A stretch of 64,000 nt of DNA from Paenibacillus prosopidis (GCF_003337375.1 NZ_QPJD01000006.1:45172-109171), one strand, 5' to 3'. Positions 27,238-35,880 are shown, numbered from the stretch's first letter. Notes: generated from the sequence alone by a model not told the origin. Program-made: numbers and translations.

Positions 27238-28757
27238 GTGCGGATACAGAATTAGTCATTGCCATTGATATCGGAACGACGAGCACGAAGACGCTGGCAG
27301 TCGGCCTAACAGGACAAATTCTCGGCAGTCATTCGATCGAGTACCCTCTGCATACTCCGAGTCCCGGCTATGCCGAGCAGGATCCTGATGTCATCTGCGA
27401 GGCTGTAATAGATAGTGTAAGCAAGGTTATGAGGAATGGCGGATTTCGGGCACAGGATATACGCTGTGTTGCCTTCAGCTCAGCAAATCACAGCTTGATA
27501 CTGCTTGATTCGAAAGGACGTCCGCTCACACCGAGCATCACTTGGGCGGATCAGCGCAGCGCGGCTCAGGCAGAGAGATTGATGAATGACGGATCGGGAT
27601 TATCGGTCTATTCGCGAACGGGGACGCCGATCCACCCGATGTCGCCGCTCGTCAAGCTGATCTGGTTGAGGGAAGAACGACCGGATCTATTTCATTCCGC
27701 ACATCATTTCGTCGGTATAAAGGAATATATTTTGAATAAATTATTTGGAATTATGATTATGGACCATTCGATCGCAAGCGCTACCGGTTTATTTAATCTG
27801 GAAACGTTGACATGGGACAAGGAAGCTTTAATTCTCGCAGGTATCCGTGAGGATCAACTGCCCCGATTAGTTCCTTCTACGGAGTGTATCGAAGGGCTCA
27901 GCAGGGAAACGGCTGAACGGATGGGACTTGGAACGGACACGACATTCATCGTCGGGGCGCAGGACGGCGTACTGGCCAATCTTGGGATTGGCGCGGTGGA
28001 GGATGGGGTTCTGGCAGTGACGATTGGCACAAGCGGCGCTGTCCGGACTTCTGTCAGTCGACCGACCTTTGACGCAGAAGGGAAGCTGTTCTGCTACGCC
28101 TTGACGAAAGATCATTGGATTGTAGGCGGACCTTCCAACAATGGAGCTATCGTAGCCAGGTGGATTTCGGATCGCCTCTACCCCGGGAAACCTATAGATG
28201 AGGTGCTTCCTTTAGCTGGCGCTGTGCCTCCGGGATCAGACGGACTGCTCTTTCTACCTCTTTTATCGGGTGAACGAGCTCCCTTCTGGGACGCACAAGC
28301 CAAAGGAGTGATGTTCGGATTGACACTCGCGCATACGGAGCCGGATATGCTTCGCGCTGCAATGGAAGGCGTTCTGTTTCAAATTACGGCTATCGTTTCT
28401 TTAATGAAGCAGGCAGGAGAAAAGCCTAGGGAGGTTCGGGCATCCGGAGGATTTGCCCGTTCAACCATATGGTGCCAGATGATGGCGGATATGCTGGGCG
28501 TGCCCGTTCGCGTACCCGAATCCGTAGAAAGCTCAGGTCTCGGAGCCGCTCAGCTTGGGCTGCACGCCATGGATGGCTGCCGCGGTCCGCTGCTGAGGTG
28601 GAAGGAGATGGAGGGCAGCCTCTATGGACCTGATTTGACCAATCATAAGCTGTATCAAAGATTACTTCCGCTATATTTAAGCTTATATGACCGATTGAAA
28701 GAGCCGATGAGGGAAATATCGAAGTTGCAGCATGCGTCGGTTGGATGTCGTAACTGA
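27234..28757 (+). CDS. FGGY-family carbohydrate kinase, gluconate-kinase-like
   Basis: A 507-residue sugar kinase. The start is the ATG at 27234, which overlaps the previous stop (ATGA) and has GGAAGGA upstream. The phosphate-1 motif AIDIGTTSTKTLAV is at residues 9-22. TWADQRS near 100 and TIGTSGAVR near 262 are typical of GntK/gluconokinase-type FGGY proteins, and ASGGFARS near 402 is the adenosine motif. It would phosphorylate a sugar or sugar acid with ATP. In this operon gluconate made by the LarA homologue is the logical substrate, giving 6-phosphogluconate. Xylulose or another polyol is possible. Confidence 0.85.
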   Translation: MSADTELVIAIDIGTTSTKTLAVGLTGQILGSHSIEYPLHTPSPGYAEQDPDVICEAVIDSVSKVMRNGGFRAQDIRCVAFSSANHSLILLDSKGRPLTPSITWADQRSAAQAERLMNDGSGLSVYSRTGTPIHPMSPLVKLIWLREERPDLFHSAHHFVGIKEYILNKLFGIMIMDHSIASATGLFNLETLTWDKEALILAGIREDQLPRLVPSTECIEGLSRETAERMGLGTDTTFIVGAQDGVLANLGIGAVEDGVLAVTIGTSGAVRTSVSRPTFDAEGKLFCYALTKDHWIVGGPSNNGAIVARWISDRLYPGKPIDEVLPLAGAVPPGSDGLLFLPLLSGERAPFWDAQAKGVMFGLTLAHTEPDMLRAAMEGVLFQITAIVSLMKQAGEKPREVRASGGFARSTIWCQMMADMLGVPVRVPESVESSGLGAAQLGLHAMDGCRGPLLRWKEMEGSLYGPDLTNHKLYQRLLPLYLSLYDRLKEPMREISKLQHASVGCRN

Positions 28758-28770
28758 AGGAGGGATCAAG

Positions 28771-29586
28771 ATGCATGATAAATACAGCAGGCTGCAGGCG
28801 ATTCTAACGGAAATGGAATCCGTTGTGGTGGCGTTCTCTGGAGGCGTTGACAGTACTTTTCTTCTGGATGCCGCCATAAAAACACTTGGTAGCAAGCGTG
28901 TCTTGGCGGTCACGGCTGACTCGGAAACCTATCCGACAGAAGAGCTTGAGGAGGCTATTCAGCTCGCGAAGCGTATTGGCGCGACTCATAGGGTGATAGA
29001 AACGTCTGAGTTAGGTATTCCTGGTTATAAAGAGAACAATGCGAACCGTTGTTATTTTTGCAAGAGGAGTCTATTCGAGCATTTAGAACCTTTCATCAAG
29101 GACGGAGCTTACCGCCATATCGTCTACGGGCTAATTGCAGATGACATGAATGAGCATAGGCCAGGGGTTCAGGCGGCGAAGGAACGAGGCGTGCGCGGAC
29201 CTTTGCAGGAAGCGGGTCTTTATAAAGAGGAAATCCGTGATCTATCTCGAGAGCACGGTCTGCCAACTTGGGATAAGCCATCATTCGCTTGTCTTTCCTC
29301 ACGAATCGCATACGGCGAGACTATAACGATCGAGAAGCTTGGACGTGTCGGAGAAGCTGAGCGCTATATTCGTTCACTAGGCTTTGGCCAAGTACGAGTC
29401 AGAAGCCATGGCGATATCGCCCGAATCGAAGTAGAACCGGGAGCAATGGAGCTGCTTATCAGTCACGCCTCAATCATTTCAGATCGACTGAAAGAGCTTG
29501 GTTTTATCTACGTTGCAATGGACCTTTCCGGTTACCGGAGCGGCAGTATGAATAAAGTGCTTGAACTTGGAGGCTCGGCGATATGA
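28771..29586 (+). CDS. larE: LarE, sulfur transferase for the nickel-pincer cofactor
   Basis: A 271-residue PP-loop ATPase of the LarE family. The start is the ATG at 28771 behind GAAGGAGGG. The PP-loop SGGVDST is at about 23-29, NRCYFCK near 92, and SFACLSSRI carries Cys174, at the place of the sacrificial Cys176 of Lactiplantibacillus LarE. The protein adenylylates the pyridinium dicarboxylate nucleotide and donates sulfur, once per protein in the single-Cys type. Whether the extra CxxC pair allows a cluster-dependent catalytic type is open. The stop overlaps larB by four bases. Confidence 0.93.
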   Translation: MHDKYSRLQAILTEMESVVVAFSGGVDSTFLLDAAIKTLGSKRVLAVTADSETYPTEELEEAIQLAKRIGATHRVIETSELGIPGYKENNANRCYFCKRSLFEHLEPFIKDGAYRHIVYGLIADDMNEHRPGVQAAKERGVRGPLQEAGLYKEEIRDLSREHGLPTWDKPSFACLSSRIAYGETITIEKLGRVGEAERYIRSLGFGQVRVRSHGDIARIEVEPGAMELLISHASIISDRLKELGFIYVAMDLSGYRSGSMNKVLELGGSAI

Positions 29587-30257
29587 ATGAGTTTGAGGAT
29601 CTTGGATTCTGCAAGCTTGACGTGGGGCGCAACGAGCGGACGGGACATCCGGAAGTCGTTTTCGGACAGGGAAAGACGGTTGATCAGGTTGAAACGATCT
29701 TCTCACGGCTCGTTGAGATTCATGGCAGGGCGCTTGTCACCCGGGCAACGGCAGAGATGGCGGAACGCGTGATCACGAGGTACCCTGAAGCGCGATACGA
29801 AGAAGGATCTCGTCTGATCTCACTGGGTCAATCTGCTCGTAAGCTGCCAGGAAAAGTGGCTGTGCTGACCGGAGGTACATCGGATATCCCGGTAGCGGAG
29901 GAAGCGGCAGGGACAGCCGAATGGATGGGCTGCGAGGTCGATCGTATCTTTGACGTAGGTGTCGCTGGAATCGATCGGCTTCTCAGCCAAAAGGACCGGA
30001 TCCGCGAAGCGTCCGTTGTGATTGGGGTCGCCGGCATGGAGGGCGCCTTAGTGAGTGTAGTCGGAGGACTCGTGCGCAGGCCGGTGATTGCCGTACCGAC
30101 GTCTGTCGGATACGGCGCAAATTTACAGGGCATTACAACGCTGCTTGCTATGATGACCTCCTGCGCAGCCGGCGTTACGGTAGTCAACATCGATAACGGC
30201 TTCGGGGCAGGATTTCAAGCAGCAATGATTTTACAACTGGTAGCGGAGGGCGCTTAA
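29583..30257 (+). CDS. larB: LarB, nickel-pincer cofactor carboxylase/hydrolase
   Basis: A 224-residue protein of the PurE-related LarB family. The N-terminal HPEVVFGQGKT and the C-terminal PurE-like domain (VLTGGTSDIPVAEEAAGTAE, VAGMEGAL, VPTSVGYG and DNGFGAG) are diagnostic. LarB carboxylates and hydrolyses nicotinic acid adenine dinucleotide, the first step to the pincer cofactor. It is somewhat shorter at the N-terminus than the roughly 246-residue Lactiplantibacillus protein. The ATG overlaps the larE stop (ATGA), and larC starts two bases after its stop. Confidence 0.93.
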   Translation: MNEFEDLGFCKLDVGRNERTGHPEVVFGQGKTVDQVETIFSRLVEIHGRALVTRATAEMAERVITRYPEARYEEGSRLISLGQSARKLPGKVAVLTGGTSDIPVAEEAAGTAEWMGCEVDRIFDVGVAGIDRLLSQKDRIREASVVIGVAGMEGALVSVVGGLVRRPVIAVPTSVGYGANLQGITTLLAMMTSCAAGVTVVNIDNGFGAGFQAAMILQLVAEGA

Positions 30258-30258
30258 G

Positions 30259-31650
30259 ATGAGGACGGTCTATTTGGATTGTATTTCTGGCATCGCAGGA
30301 GATATGGCACTGTCCGCGCTAGTGGACCTTGGCGCAGACCAGGATTATATTATTAGCCATTTAGCGAAACTGCCAATCGATCCATTCACGATGGAATTTG
30401 TAAAGGTGGACCGGAGAGGCATTACGGCGAACTGGCTGAAGCTAAACTTTGATCAGAGTAACCAAAAGGAAGGTCATGTAAACCTTCATCATGATCACGC
30501 CCACACTCATGACCACACTCATGACCACACTCATGACCACACTCATGACCACACTCATGACCACACTCATGATCACACTCATGATCACGCTTATGATCAC
30601 ACTCATGACCACACTCATGATCACACTCATGATCACACTCATGGTCACACTCATGGTCGCACTCATGATCACCATCATGAGCACTCGCATGAGCATAGAA
30701 AAGCTGCTGATATCATTAGAATGATCGAAATTTCAGATCTGCCGGAACGAGTTAAAGAGAGAAGTCTGTCAATTTTTCGTTTGATCGCTGAAGCTGAAGG
30801 CAAGATCCATGGCATAGACCCGGCCGACGTTCACTTTCACGAGGTGGGTGCCATGGACTCTATTTTAGACGTCATCGGAGTATGTTTGGCGCTGGAGAGC
30901 CTCAATGCCGGCAAAATAATCGTTTCTCCCGTTCCAACAGGCACAGGCAAGCTTCGCATGGCCCACGGCCTCTATCCGATTCCTGCTCCTGCGACCGCAG
31001 AACTGCTTCGCGGCGTACCGTTATCTGCTTTTACGGCTGAGGGGGAACTGACAACGCCAACCGGCGCCGGAATCGTCAAAGCGCTGGCCTCTGGCTTTGG
31101 TCCTTTGCCCGCAGGGACGATTGACCGAATCGGATATGGCGCAGGCACAAAAAATTTTGATCATCCGAACGTTGTAAGAGCTATTTTATATCAGCAGGAG
31201 CAAGAGAAAAATTCCAAAGAGACGATTGTCGTACTCGAAGCGCAGGTGGATGATTCAACGGGGGAGACGCTTGGTTACGCCATGGAAAGGCTGTTCGAAG
31301 CAGGGGCTCTCGATGTTTATCATACTCCGGTTTATATGAAAAAAAATCGTCCGGGTGTTCTCGTTACTGTTCTGTGCTATCCAGCGAACAGCGACCGTTG
31401 CGAGGAGACGCTGCTTGCAGAAACGTCAACCTTCGGGGTGCGCAGGAGCGAATGGAACCGCAGGGCGCTTGCACGCCAGTGGATTGAGGTGGAAACCCCT
31501 TTCGGATCAGTGAGAGTAAAGCAGGCATTGGACGGGGAAAGAATCATTCGCCAATCGCCGGAATACGAGGATGCAGCTCAAGCTGCAAGAACGTTCGGTG
31601 TTCCTCTCGAGACCGTCTATCGTGAAGTATATAAACAGTTAAACGGATAG
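30259..31650 (+). CDS. larC: LarC, nickel insertase of the pincer cofactor, with His-rich insert
   Basis: A 463-residue LarC in one uninterrupted frame; in Lactiplantibacillus it is made by frameshifting from larC1/larC2. The N-terminal DCISGIAGDMALSALVDLG, the middle VHFHEVGAMDSILDVIG and the C-terminal EAQVDDSTGETLGYAMERLF are family marks. LarC inserts Ni(II) into the cofactor using CTP. Residues about 76-150 form a His-rich insert built of four-residue THDH units, probably a nickel store or sensor. It makes the protein longer than typical LarC and is encoded by a 12-bp tandem repeat. Confidence 0.94.
   Translation: MRTVYLDCISGIAGDMALSALVDLGADQDYIISHLAKLPIDPFTMEFVKVDRRGITANWLKLNFDQSNQKEGHVNLHHDHAHTHDHTHDHTHDHTHDHTHDHTHDHTHDHAYDHTHDHTHDHTHDHTHGHTHGRTHDHHHEHSHEHRKAADIIRMIEISDLPERVKERSLSIFRLIAEAEGKIHGIDPADVHFHEVGAMDSILDVIGVCLALESLNAGKIIVSPVPTGTGKLRMAHGLYPIPAPATAELLRGVPLSAFTAEGELTTPTGAGIVKALASGFGPLPAGTIDRIGYGAGTKNFDHPNVVRAILYQQEQEKNSKETIVVLEAQVDDSTGETLGYAMERLFEAGALDVYHTPVYMKKNRPGVLVTVLCYPANSDRCEETLLAETSTFGVRRSEWNRRALARQWIEVETPFGSVRVKQALDGERIIRQSPEYEDAAQAARTFGVPLETVYREVYKQLNG
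30505..30672 (+). repeat. 12-bp tandem repeat encoding the LarC His-rich insert
   Basis: Fourteen consecutive 12-base units of the form ACTCATGAYCAC, each encoding THDH. Variants give AYDH, THGH and THGR; degenerate HHEH and SHEH units follow. Long runs of identical units make this stretch prone to length change by slippage; changes by whole units keep the frame. Confidence 0.95.
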
Positions 31651-31662
31651 GAGAAGGAGCTG

Positions 31663-32322
31663 GTGGAGTTTATAGGTTTGTTAGTAGTGTCTATATTATT
31701 AGGTCTTCGACATGGCATAGATTTGGATCATGTGGCGGCTTTGGCTGATATTACGGGAGGCGGCTCGGGCTCGAAACAGGAAAGGATGAAGCTGTCTCTA
31801 TGGTATGCGGGCGGGCATGAGGCAGTCGTTTTCGTTCTCGGCTGCAGTATTATTTTATTTGCATGGAGCGTGCCGATATGGGCCGACCAATGGATGGGCA
31901 AGGCGGTAGGCATCACCTTGATCTTCATGGCAATCCTTATTTTGATAGGAAGAAGAAAAGGGAACGGTGCCTATTGGAGTCGCGGGATCGCCGTATTTCA
32001 GAAGCTCGGTCGGAGAAACGGTGGGCCGTTTACCTTTACACGGCGGAATGTATTTACAGTTGGAGTCATTCATGGGATTGGCGCGGAAACACCGACTCAG
32101 CTTCTGCTGTTAACTACGGTGGCTGGAGCTGCTGCGATTCATCACGGGATTTTTGCGGTTGCGGCCTTCAGCTGCGGTTTACTTATTTCCCATGCGGTCA
32201 TAGCAATTATAAGTATTTGGTTTCATGATCTAGCGAAAAAAATTCGCCCAATGCTTCCAATTACGATGTATGCCGCTTGCTTATTTAGTTTTGTTCTTGG
32301 ACTAAGCTATTTAATAGAGTAA
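31663..32322 (+). CDS. NicO-type nickel transporter
   Basis: A 219-residue membrane protein with six hydrophobic segments, starting with GTG at 31663 behind GAGAAGGAGC, 12 bases after larC. LGLRHGIDLDHVAALADITGG near residues 13-33 contains the HX4D-type metal motif of NiCoT/NicO transporters (RHGIDLDH), and GVIHGIGAETPTQLLLLT near 125-142 is a second family signature. There is no His-rich loop inside it. By position it supplies nickel to larC and the LarA homologue and would be expressed with them. Nickel versus cobalt cannot be told from sequence alone, but the context favours nickel. Confidence 0.88.
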   Translation: MEFIGLLVVSILLGLRHGIDLDHVAALADITGGGSGSKQERMKLSLWYAGGHEAVVFVLGCSIILFAWSVPIWADQWMGKAVGITLIFMAILILIGRRKGNGAYWSRGIAVFQKLGRRNGGPFTFTRRNVFTVGVIHGIGAETPTQLLLLTTVAGAAAIHHGIFAVAAFSCGLLISHAVIAIISIWFHDLAKKIRPMLPITMYAACLFSFVLGLSYLIE

Positions 32323-32335
32323 GTGCGGTTTTTTT

Positions 32336-32347
32336 AACAACGTTGTT
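32336..32347. promoter_or_regulatory. LacI-type operator palindrome, second copy
   Basis: AACAACGTTGTT is identical to the core of the palindrome at 25164-25177. It lies 14 bases after the nickel transporter stop and about 50 bases before the isomerase-like gene, suggesting an internal promoter under the same LacI regulator. Confidence 0.75.
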
Positions 32348-32397
32348 TTTACAATTATCACTTATGAATGGAACAGCTGAGAAAAGGGGAAATGATA

Positions 32398-33660
32398 ATG
32401 ACTACTCAAACGGATATTAGTTTGTCTGATCTTCGGGAGACGGTTGAGCGCCTGGCTCTTAACATGCCCGTCACCGATATGCATACACATTTATACGCGC
32501 CTGAATTTGGAAATTTGCTGTTGTGGGGCATAGATGAATTACTAACCTACCATTATTTGATTTCAGAATCTTTCAGGTGGTCAGAGGAGGAATACAGTCA
32601 CTTCTGGTCTATGTCAAAGCGCGAGCAAGCGGACTGGATATGGAAATTGCTATTCCTTGACCATTCTCCAGTAAGTGAGGCAGCTACCGGCTTCATTACT
32701 ATTCTCAAACGGCTTGGATTTGACGTATCCTCGCGTAACCTGGACGATTACCGTCAGGCACTCGAAAAACGGACGGTACATGAACAGGTCGATACGGTGA
32801 TGCAAATCGCGGGAATCGAAAAAATCGTCATGACTAATGACCCGTTCGACCCCGTGGAACGTCTTGTCTGGCAGTCAGGCAAAGGTAAAACGGATCCCCG
32901 TTTTTACGCAGCGCTTCGGGTTGATGCATTGCTGGGTGACTGGCCTCACGCTGTAAGCGAGCTTCAAAGTCTTGGTTATGATGTTCAGGCTGAGTGGACA
33001 GAACGGACGAAAGAGGAAACTCGCCGTTTTCTATCGGAATGGATCATTCGCATGGATGCGCTCTACCTTGCCGTTTCAATGCCAGGCGATTTCAAATATC
33101 CAGCCGGTGATCATCGAAGCAAAATGATAGATGAGGTTATGATTCCAGTATGCCAAGAGCTAAATATTCCGTTTGCGCTTATGATTGGTGTTCGGAGAAA
33201 AGTGAATCCATCACTGCGATTGGCAGGCGATATGAGTATGCTGTCTGACGTGTCGGCAGTTGAAGCGTTATGCCGCCGATATCCGGAACAGAAGTTTCTT
33301 GTCACTATGCTGGCAAGAGAAAACCAGCATGAATTGACGGTCCTTGCCCGTAAGTTCCGTAATCTGATGATTTTCGGCTGTTGGTGGTTTCTGCACATCG
33401 AGTCGATGGTCGAAGAAATGACGCGATTCCGCTTAGAGCTTCTCGGTACTTCGATGATTCCTCAGCACTCTGACTGTCGTGTGTTCGAACAACTGATCTA
33501 TAAATGGGAGCATTCCAGAAGAATCATCGGGAATGTGCTGGCGGACAAATACGAGAAGCTGCATCAAAGCGGTTGGAACGTTACAGAAGAGGAAATAAAA
33601 AGAGATTTGAATGATATGCTTAACCGGAACTTCTGGCGCTTTCTTGGCAAGGAGCAATAA
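32398..33660 (+). CDS. Glucuronate isomerase-like (UxaC-type) enzyme
   Basis: A 420-residue protein of the uronate isomerase branch of the amidohydrolase superfamily. The start is the ATG at 32398, seven bases behind AAAAGGGGA; earlier ATGs have poor spacing. Near the N-terminus VTDMHTHLYAPEFG carries the metal-binding HxH. FLHIESMVEEMTRFRLELLG and the C-terminal LADKYEKLHQSGW, then NFWRFLG match the UxaC family. UxaC interconverts D-glucuronate and D-fructuronate (or galacturonate and tagaturonate). It is shorter than the about 470 residues of typical UxaC and could have a shifted specificity. The preceding LacI operator ties it to the operon at 25202. Confidence 0.82.
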   Translation: MTTQTDISLSDLRETVERLALNMPVTDMHTHLYAPEFGNLLLWGIDELLTYHYLISESFRWSEEEYSHFWSMSKREQADWIWKLLFLDHSPVSEAATGFITILKRLGFDVSSRNLDDYRQALEKRTVHEQVDTVMQIAGIEKIVMTNDPFDPVERLVWQSGKGKTDPRFYAALRVDALLGDWPHAVSELQSLGYDVQAEWTERTKEETRRFLSEWIIRMDALYLAVSMPGDFKYPAGDHRSKMIDEVMIPVCQELNIPFALMIGVRRKVNPSLRLAGDMSMLSDVSAVEALCRRYPEQKFLVTMLARENQHELTVLARKFRNLMIFGCWWFLHIESMVEEMTRFRLELLGTSMIPQHSDCRVFEQLIYKWEHSRRIIGNVLADKYEKLHQSGWNVTEEEIKRDLNDMLNRNFWRFLGKEQ

Positions 33661-33936
33661 CAGGCAAGAGATAGATTTATGTCAAAATGGCGCAACAAAA
33701 CCTGACAATTATAAATAGTGGATACTACGTTCAATTTATGAGCATATATCAAAAAAAGCAATCAAGATAATAATCCAGAAGGATTAATTTTTGTTCGTTA
33801 TCGTGGCGCTCGCAAAGGAAGGTTTCACTTAATGCTCAGATTTACGAAAAATTTTAGTTGCACTTGATTGAACGGGAGTTATGTTGAATACATAAGGAAT
33901 CCCTTTTATATTAGGAGTCATATTAATGCGTACTCA
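33661..33936. other. Intergenic region after the isomerase gene
   Basis: AT-rich and without a convincing gene; short open frames here lack ribosome-binding sites or codon bias. It ends in the terminator at 33937. Confidence 0.5.
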
Positions 33937-33974
33937 GGAAGCAAAGAAGGTTTTTCCTTCGTTGCTTCTTTTTT
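33937..33974 (+). terminator. Rho-independent terminator
   Basis: GAAGCAAAGAAGG and CCTTCGTTGCTTC pair around TTTTT, followed by six T. It lies about 280 bases downstream of the isomerase gene and upstream of the ABC cluster. Confidence 0.8.
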
Positions 33975-34062
33975 ATTATTGTCTATTTACAGAACTAATA
34001 AATAGGTGTGCTATTACATCAGTACACTGATACAGTAGTTTTATTAAGAAGGAGAGATTTGG

Positions 34063-34812
34063 ATGAGGGCATGGGTAGCTTTATTAAAAAGAGATTTTAA
34101 ATTAACAAGAACCGTATTTTTCGTAGGACTAGTAATTAATGTATTAATTGCAATGTTGACGATATATTTGGGGATGAAAGCAGAGAATACTTTACTTATG
34201 TTCATACCTGTAGTAGCTGCTGTTGTTTTTCATGTTTTTTATGTTCCGATTATTGTGTTTATCAGTTTGAAAACTGAGGCAAATCAGCTACATTTATGGC
34301 TGCATAATCCCCAATCGGCTTCTACATTGCTAATTAGTAAAATAGTGGACGGGCTGATTATGATAGTTATTTCACTATTGATGTTATATGTGATGTCTGG
34401 ATTGTTGATGATTATACCCAAGTTCAGCTTAATTGAAGCGGATTGGACTGATACTTGGATCTCGGGATTATTGATATTTCCTCATATTATTCTGATTTCT
34501 ATTATGACTGGCGTGTTGGTGATGTTTTTTTGGGCCCTATATCAATTCCTTAAATTTAAGATCGGGCGTTGGAGTTTGTTGGTAGTTATTGGCACGGTCA
34601 TCCTTTCTGGATGGATAGTTGCCTTGTTCGAAAGCACTAAACTATATATATTATTGACGCAATGGGGAAGCATGGGGATTAATTTTAATTTTTCGACTTT
34701 TTCATTGGATCCTATACAAGTATATACGGGAGAATATTTCTATAACTTCATTATTATCATTGGATTATTCTTTCTGAGCGCTTGGATCATTGACAACAAA
34801 GTTGAGGTGTAA
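34063..34812 (+). CDS. ABC-2-like membrane permease subunit
   Basis: A 249-residue integral membrane protein with six hydrophobic segments and no recognisable enzyme motif. It begins MRAWVALLKRDFKLTRTVFF behind AAGGAGAGAT. It is followed after two bases by a GntR/YtrA-type regulator and then by an ABC ATPase. The trio resembles the Bacillus ytr system, a cell-envelope-responsive exporter. The substrate is unknown. The gene order is unusual: the permease comes before the regulator. Confidence 0.75.
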   Translation: MRAWVALLKRDFKLTRTVFFVGLVINVLIAMLTIYLGMKAENTLLMFIPVVAAVVFHVFYVPIIVFISLKTEANQLHLWLHNPQSASTLLISKIVDGLIMIVISLLMLYVMSGLLMIIPKFSLIEADWTDTWISGLLIFPHIILISIMTGVLVMFFWALYQFLKFKIGRWSLLVVIGTVILSGWIVALFESTKLYILLTQWGSMGINFNFSTFSLDPIQVYTGEYFYNFIIIIGLFFLSAWIIDNKVEV

Positions 34813-34814
34813 CG

Positions 34815-35189
34815 ATGGATGAATTTAATGCTTCAAAGCCAATTTATCTGCAATTAGCGGATCGAATCAATCGACAGATTGTAAGCAAAGAATTGAAAGC
34901 AGGTGAGAAGCTTCCTTCTGTCCGTGATATGGGGATAAAATACAGCGTGAATCCAAACACAATTCAACGTACTTACAGTGAGTTGGAGCGTGAGGGTATC
35001 CTGGAAACAAAAAGAGGTCAAGGTACATTTGTTACGGAACAAGAAGATCGTTTGGTTCAACTACGTGATAATTTGAAGCATGAGCAGATTTTATTGTTCG
35101 TTCAGGTCATGCAGGAAATGGGATACAGCTCACTTGAGATCATTTCGGGGCTGAAAGACCACTTAAAATTCGATATAGGAGATGAGTAA
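34815..35189 (+). CDS. GntR-family regulator, YtrA type
   Basis: A 124-residue repressor of the short YtrA subgroup. It has an N-terminal winged HTH (KPIYLQLADRINRQIVSKEL, then GEKLPSVRDMGIKYSVNPNT) and a short C-terminal dimerisation helix pair instead of a ligand domain. YtrA-type proteins usually repress their own ABC operon and respond to cell-wall antibiotics. It sits between the permease and the ATPase gene; its last bases overlap the likely ribosome-binding region of the ATPase gene. Confidence 0.92.
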   Translation: MDEFNASKPIYLQLADRINRQIVSKELKAGEKLPSVRDMGIKYSVNPNTIQRTYSELEREGILETKRGQGTFVTEQEDRLVQLRDNLKHEQILLFVQVMQEMGYSSLEIISGLKDHLKFDIGDE

Positions 35190-35190
35190 A

Positions 35191-35880
35191 GTGATTCAAA
35201 TGATTAATGTTTCTAAAAAATATATGAAACAGTCCGCACTTAAGGATATTTCATTAACTTTACCCATAGGTAAAATCATTGGCATCGTGGGCGAGAACGG
35301 TTGTGGGAAGTCAACGCTATTGAAGCTTATTGCCGGACTATCGCTCCCGACAAGTGGAAGAGTAACCGTCAATGGTGAGACTGCCAATCGAAGAATCTGC
35401 AAAGTAGTTTCTTATTTATCGGAGCTTGATTCTTTAAATTATATATTTACAGTAAGAGAAGCGTTGGATTTTCAGGCTTCACAATTTACTGACTTTAACA
35501 TGGCTAAAGCGGAAGAAATCATGAAGTTTATGCAGCTGGAACCGCATATGAAAATTAAAAATCTCTCGAAAGGAAATCTTGGTCGATTAAAAATCATACT
35601 TACTCTGGCCAGAGAAGTACCGTACATTCTGATGGATGAACCATTGTCCGGACTTGACCCTATGGTGCGAGAATCTATCATTAAAGGAATGATTTCTTAT
35701 GTTGACTTGGAATCTCAGACATTAATCATGACGAGCCATGAGATTACGGAAATCGAATCCATACTAGATTGCTTCATAGCGATCAGAGACGGCTCATTAC
35801 TTAGAATGGCTGATGTGGAGGAATTACATGAATCAGAGGGTCTTGGTGTCACGGATTGGATGAAAAAGACTTATGTTTAA
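35191..35880 (+). CDS. ABC transporter ATP-binding protein, YtrB type
   Basis: An ATPase of about 229 residues. I prefer the GTG at 35191, nine bases after AGGAG; the ATG at 35182 lies only one base from that site. Walker A is GENGCGKST near residue 35, the signature is a divergent LSKGNLGRLK, and Walker B is YILMDEPLSGLDP with an intact switch His (MTSHEITE). It powers the permease at 34063. The operon appears to end here; 35881-35957 is AT-rich without a clear hairpin. Confidence 0.92.
   Translation: MIQMINVSKKYMKQSALKDISLTLPIGKIIGIVGENGCGKSTLLKLIAGLSLPTSGRVTVNGETANRRICKVVSYLSELDSLNYIFTVREALDFQASQFTDFNMAKAEEIMKFMQLEPHMKIKNLSKGNLGRLKIILTLAREVPYILMDEPLSGLDPMVRESIIKGMISYVDLESQTLIMTSHEITEIESILDCFIAIRDGSLLRMADVEELHESEGLGVTDWMKKTYV

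Noticed and set aside
30505..30672. CRISPR-like or satellite array
   Set aside because: The 12-bp units have no spacers and lie in frame in a conserved gene (larC); a coding repeat explains them.
30442..30724. Overlapping open frames in other frames and on the minus strand across the His-rich repeat of larC (MITLMTT-like and VMSVVMSV-like repeats)
   Set aside because: They are mirror products of the 12-bp repeat in wrong frames; no ribosome-binding site or independent start.
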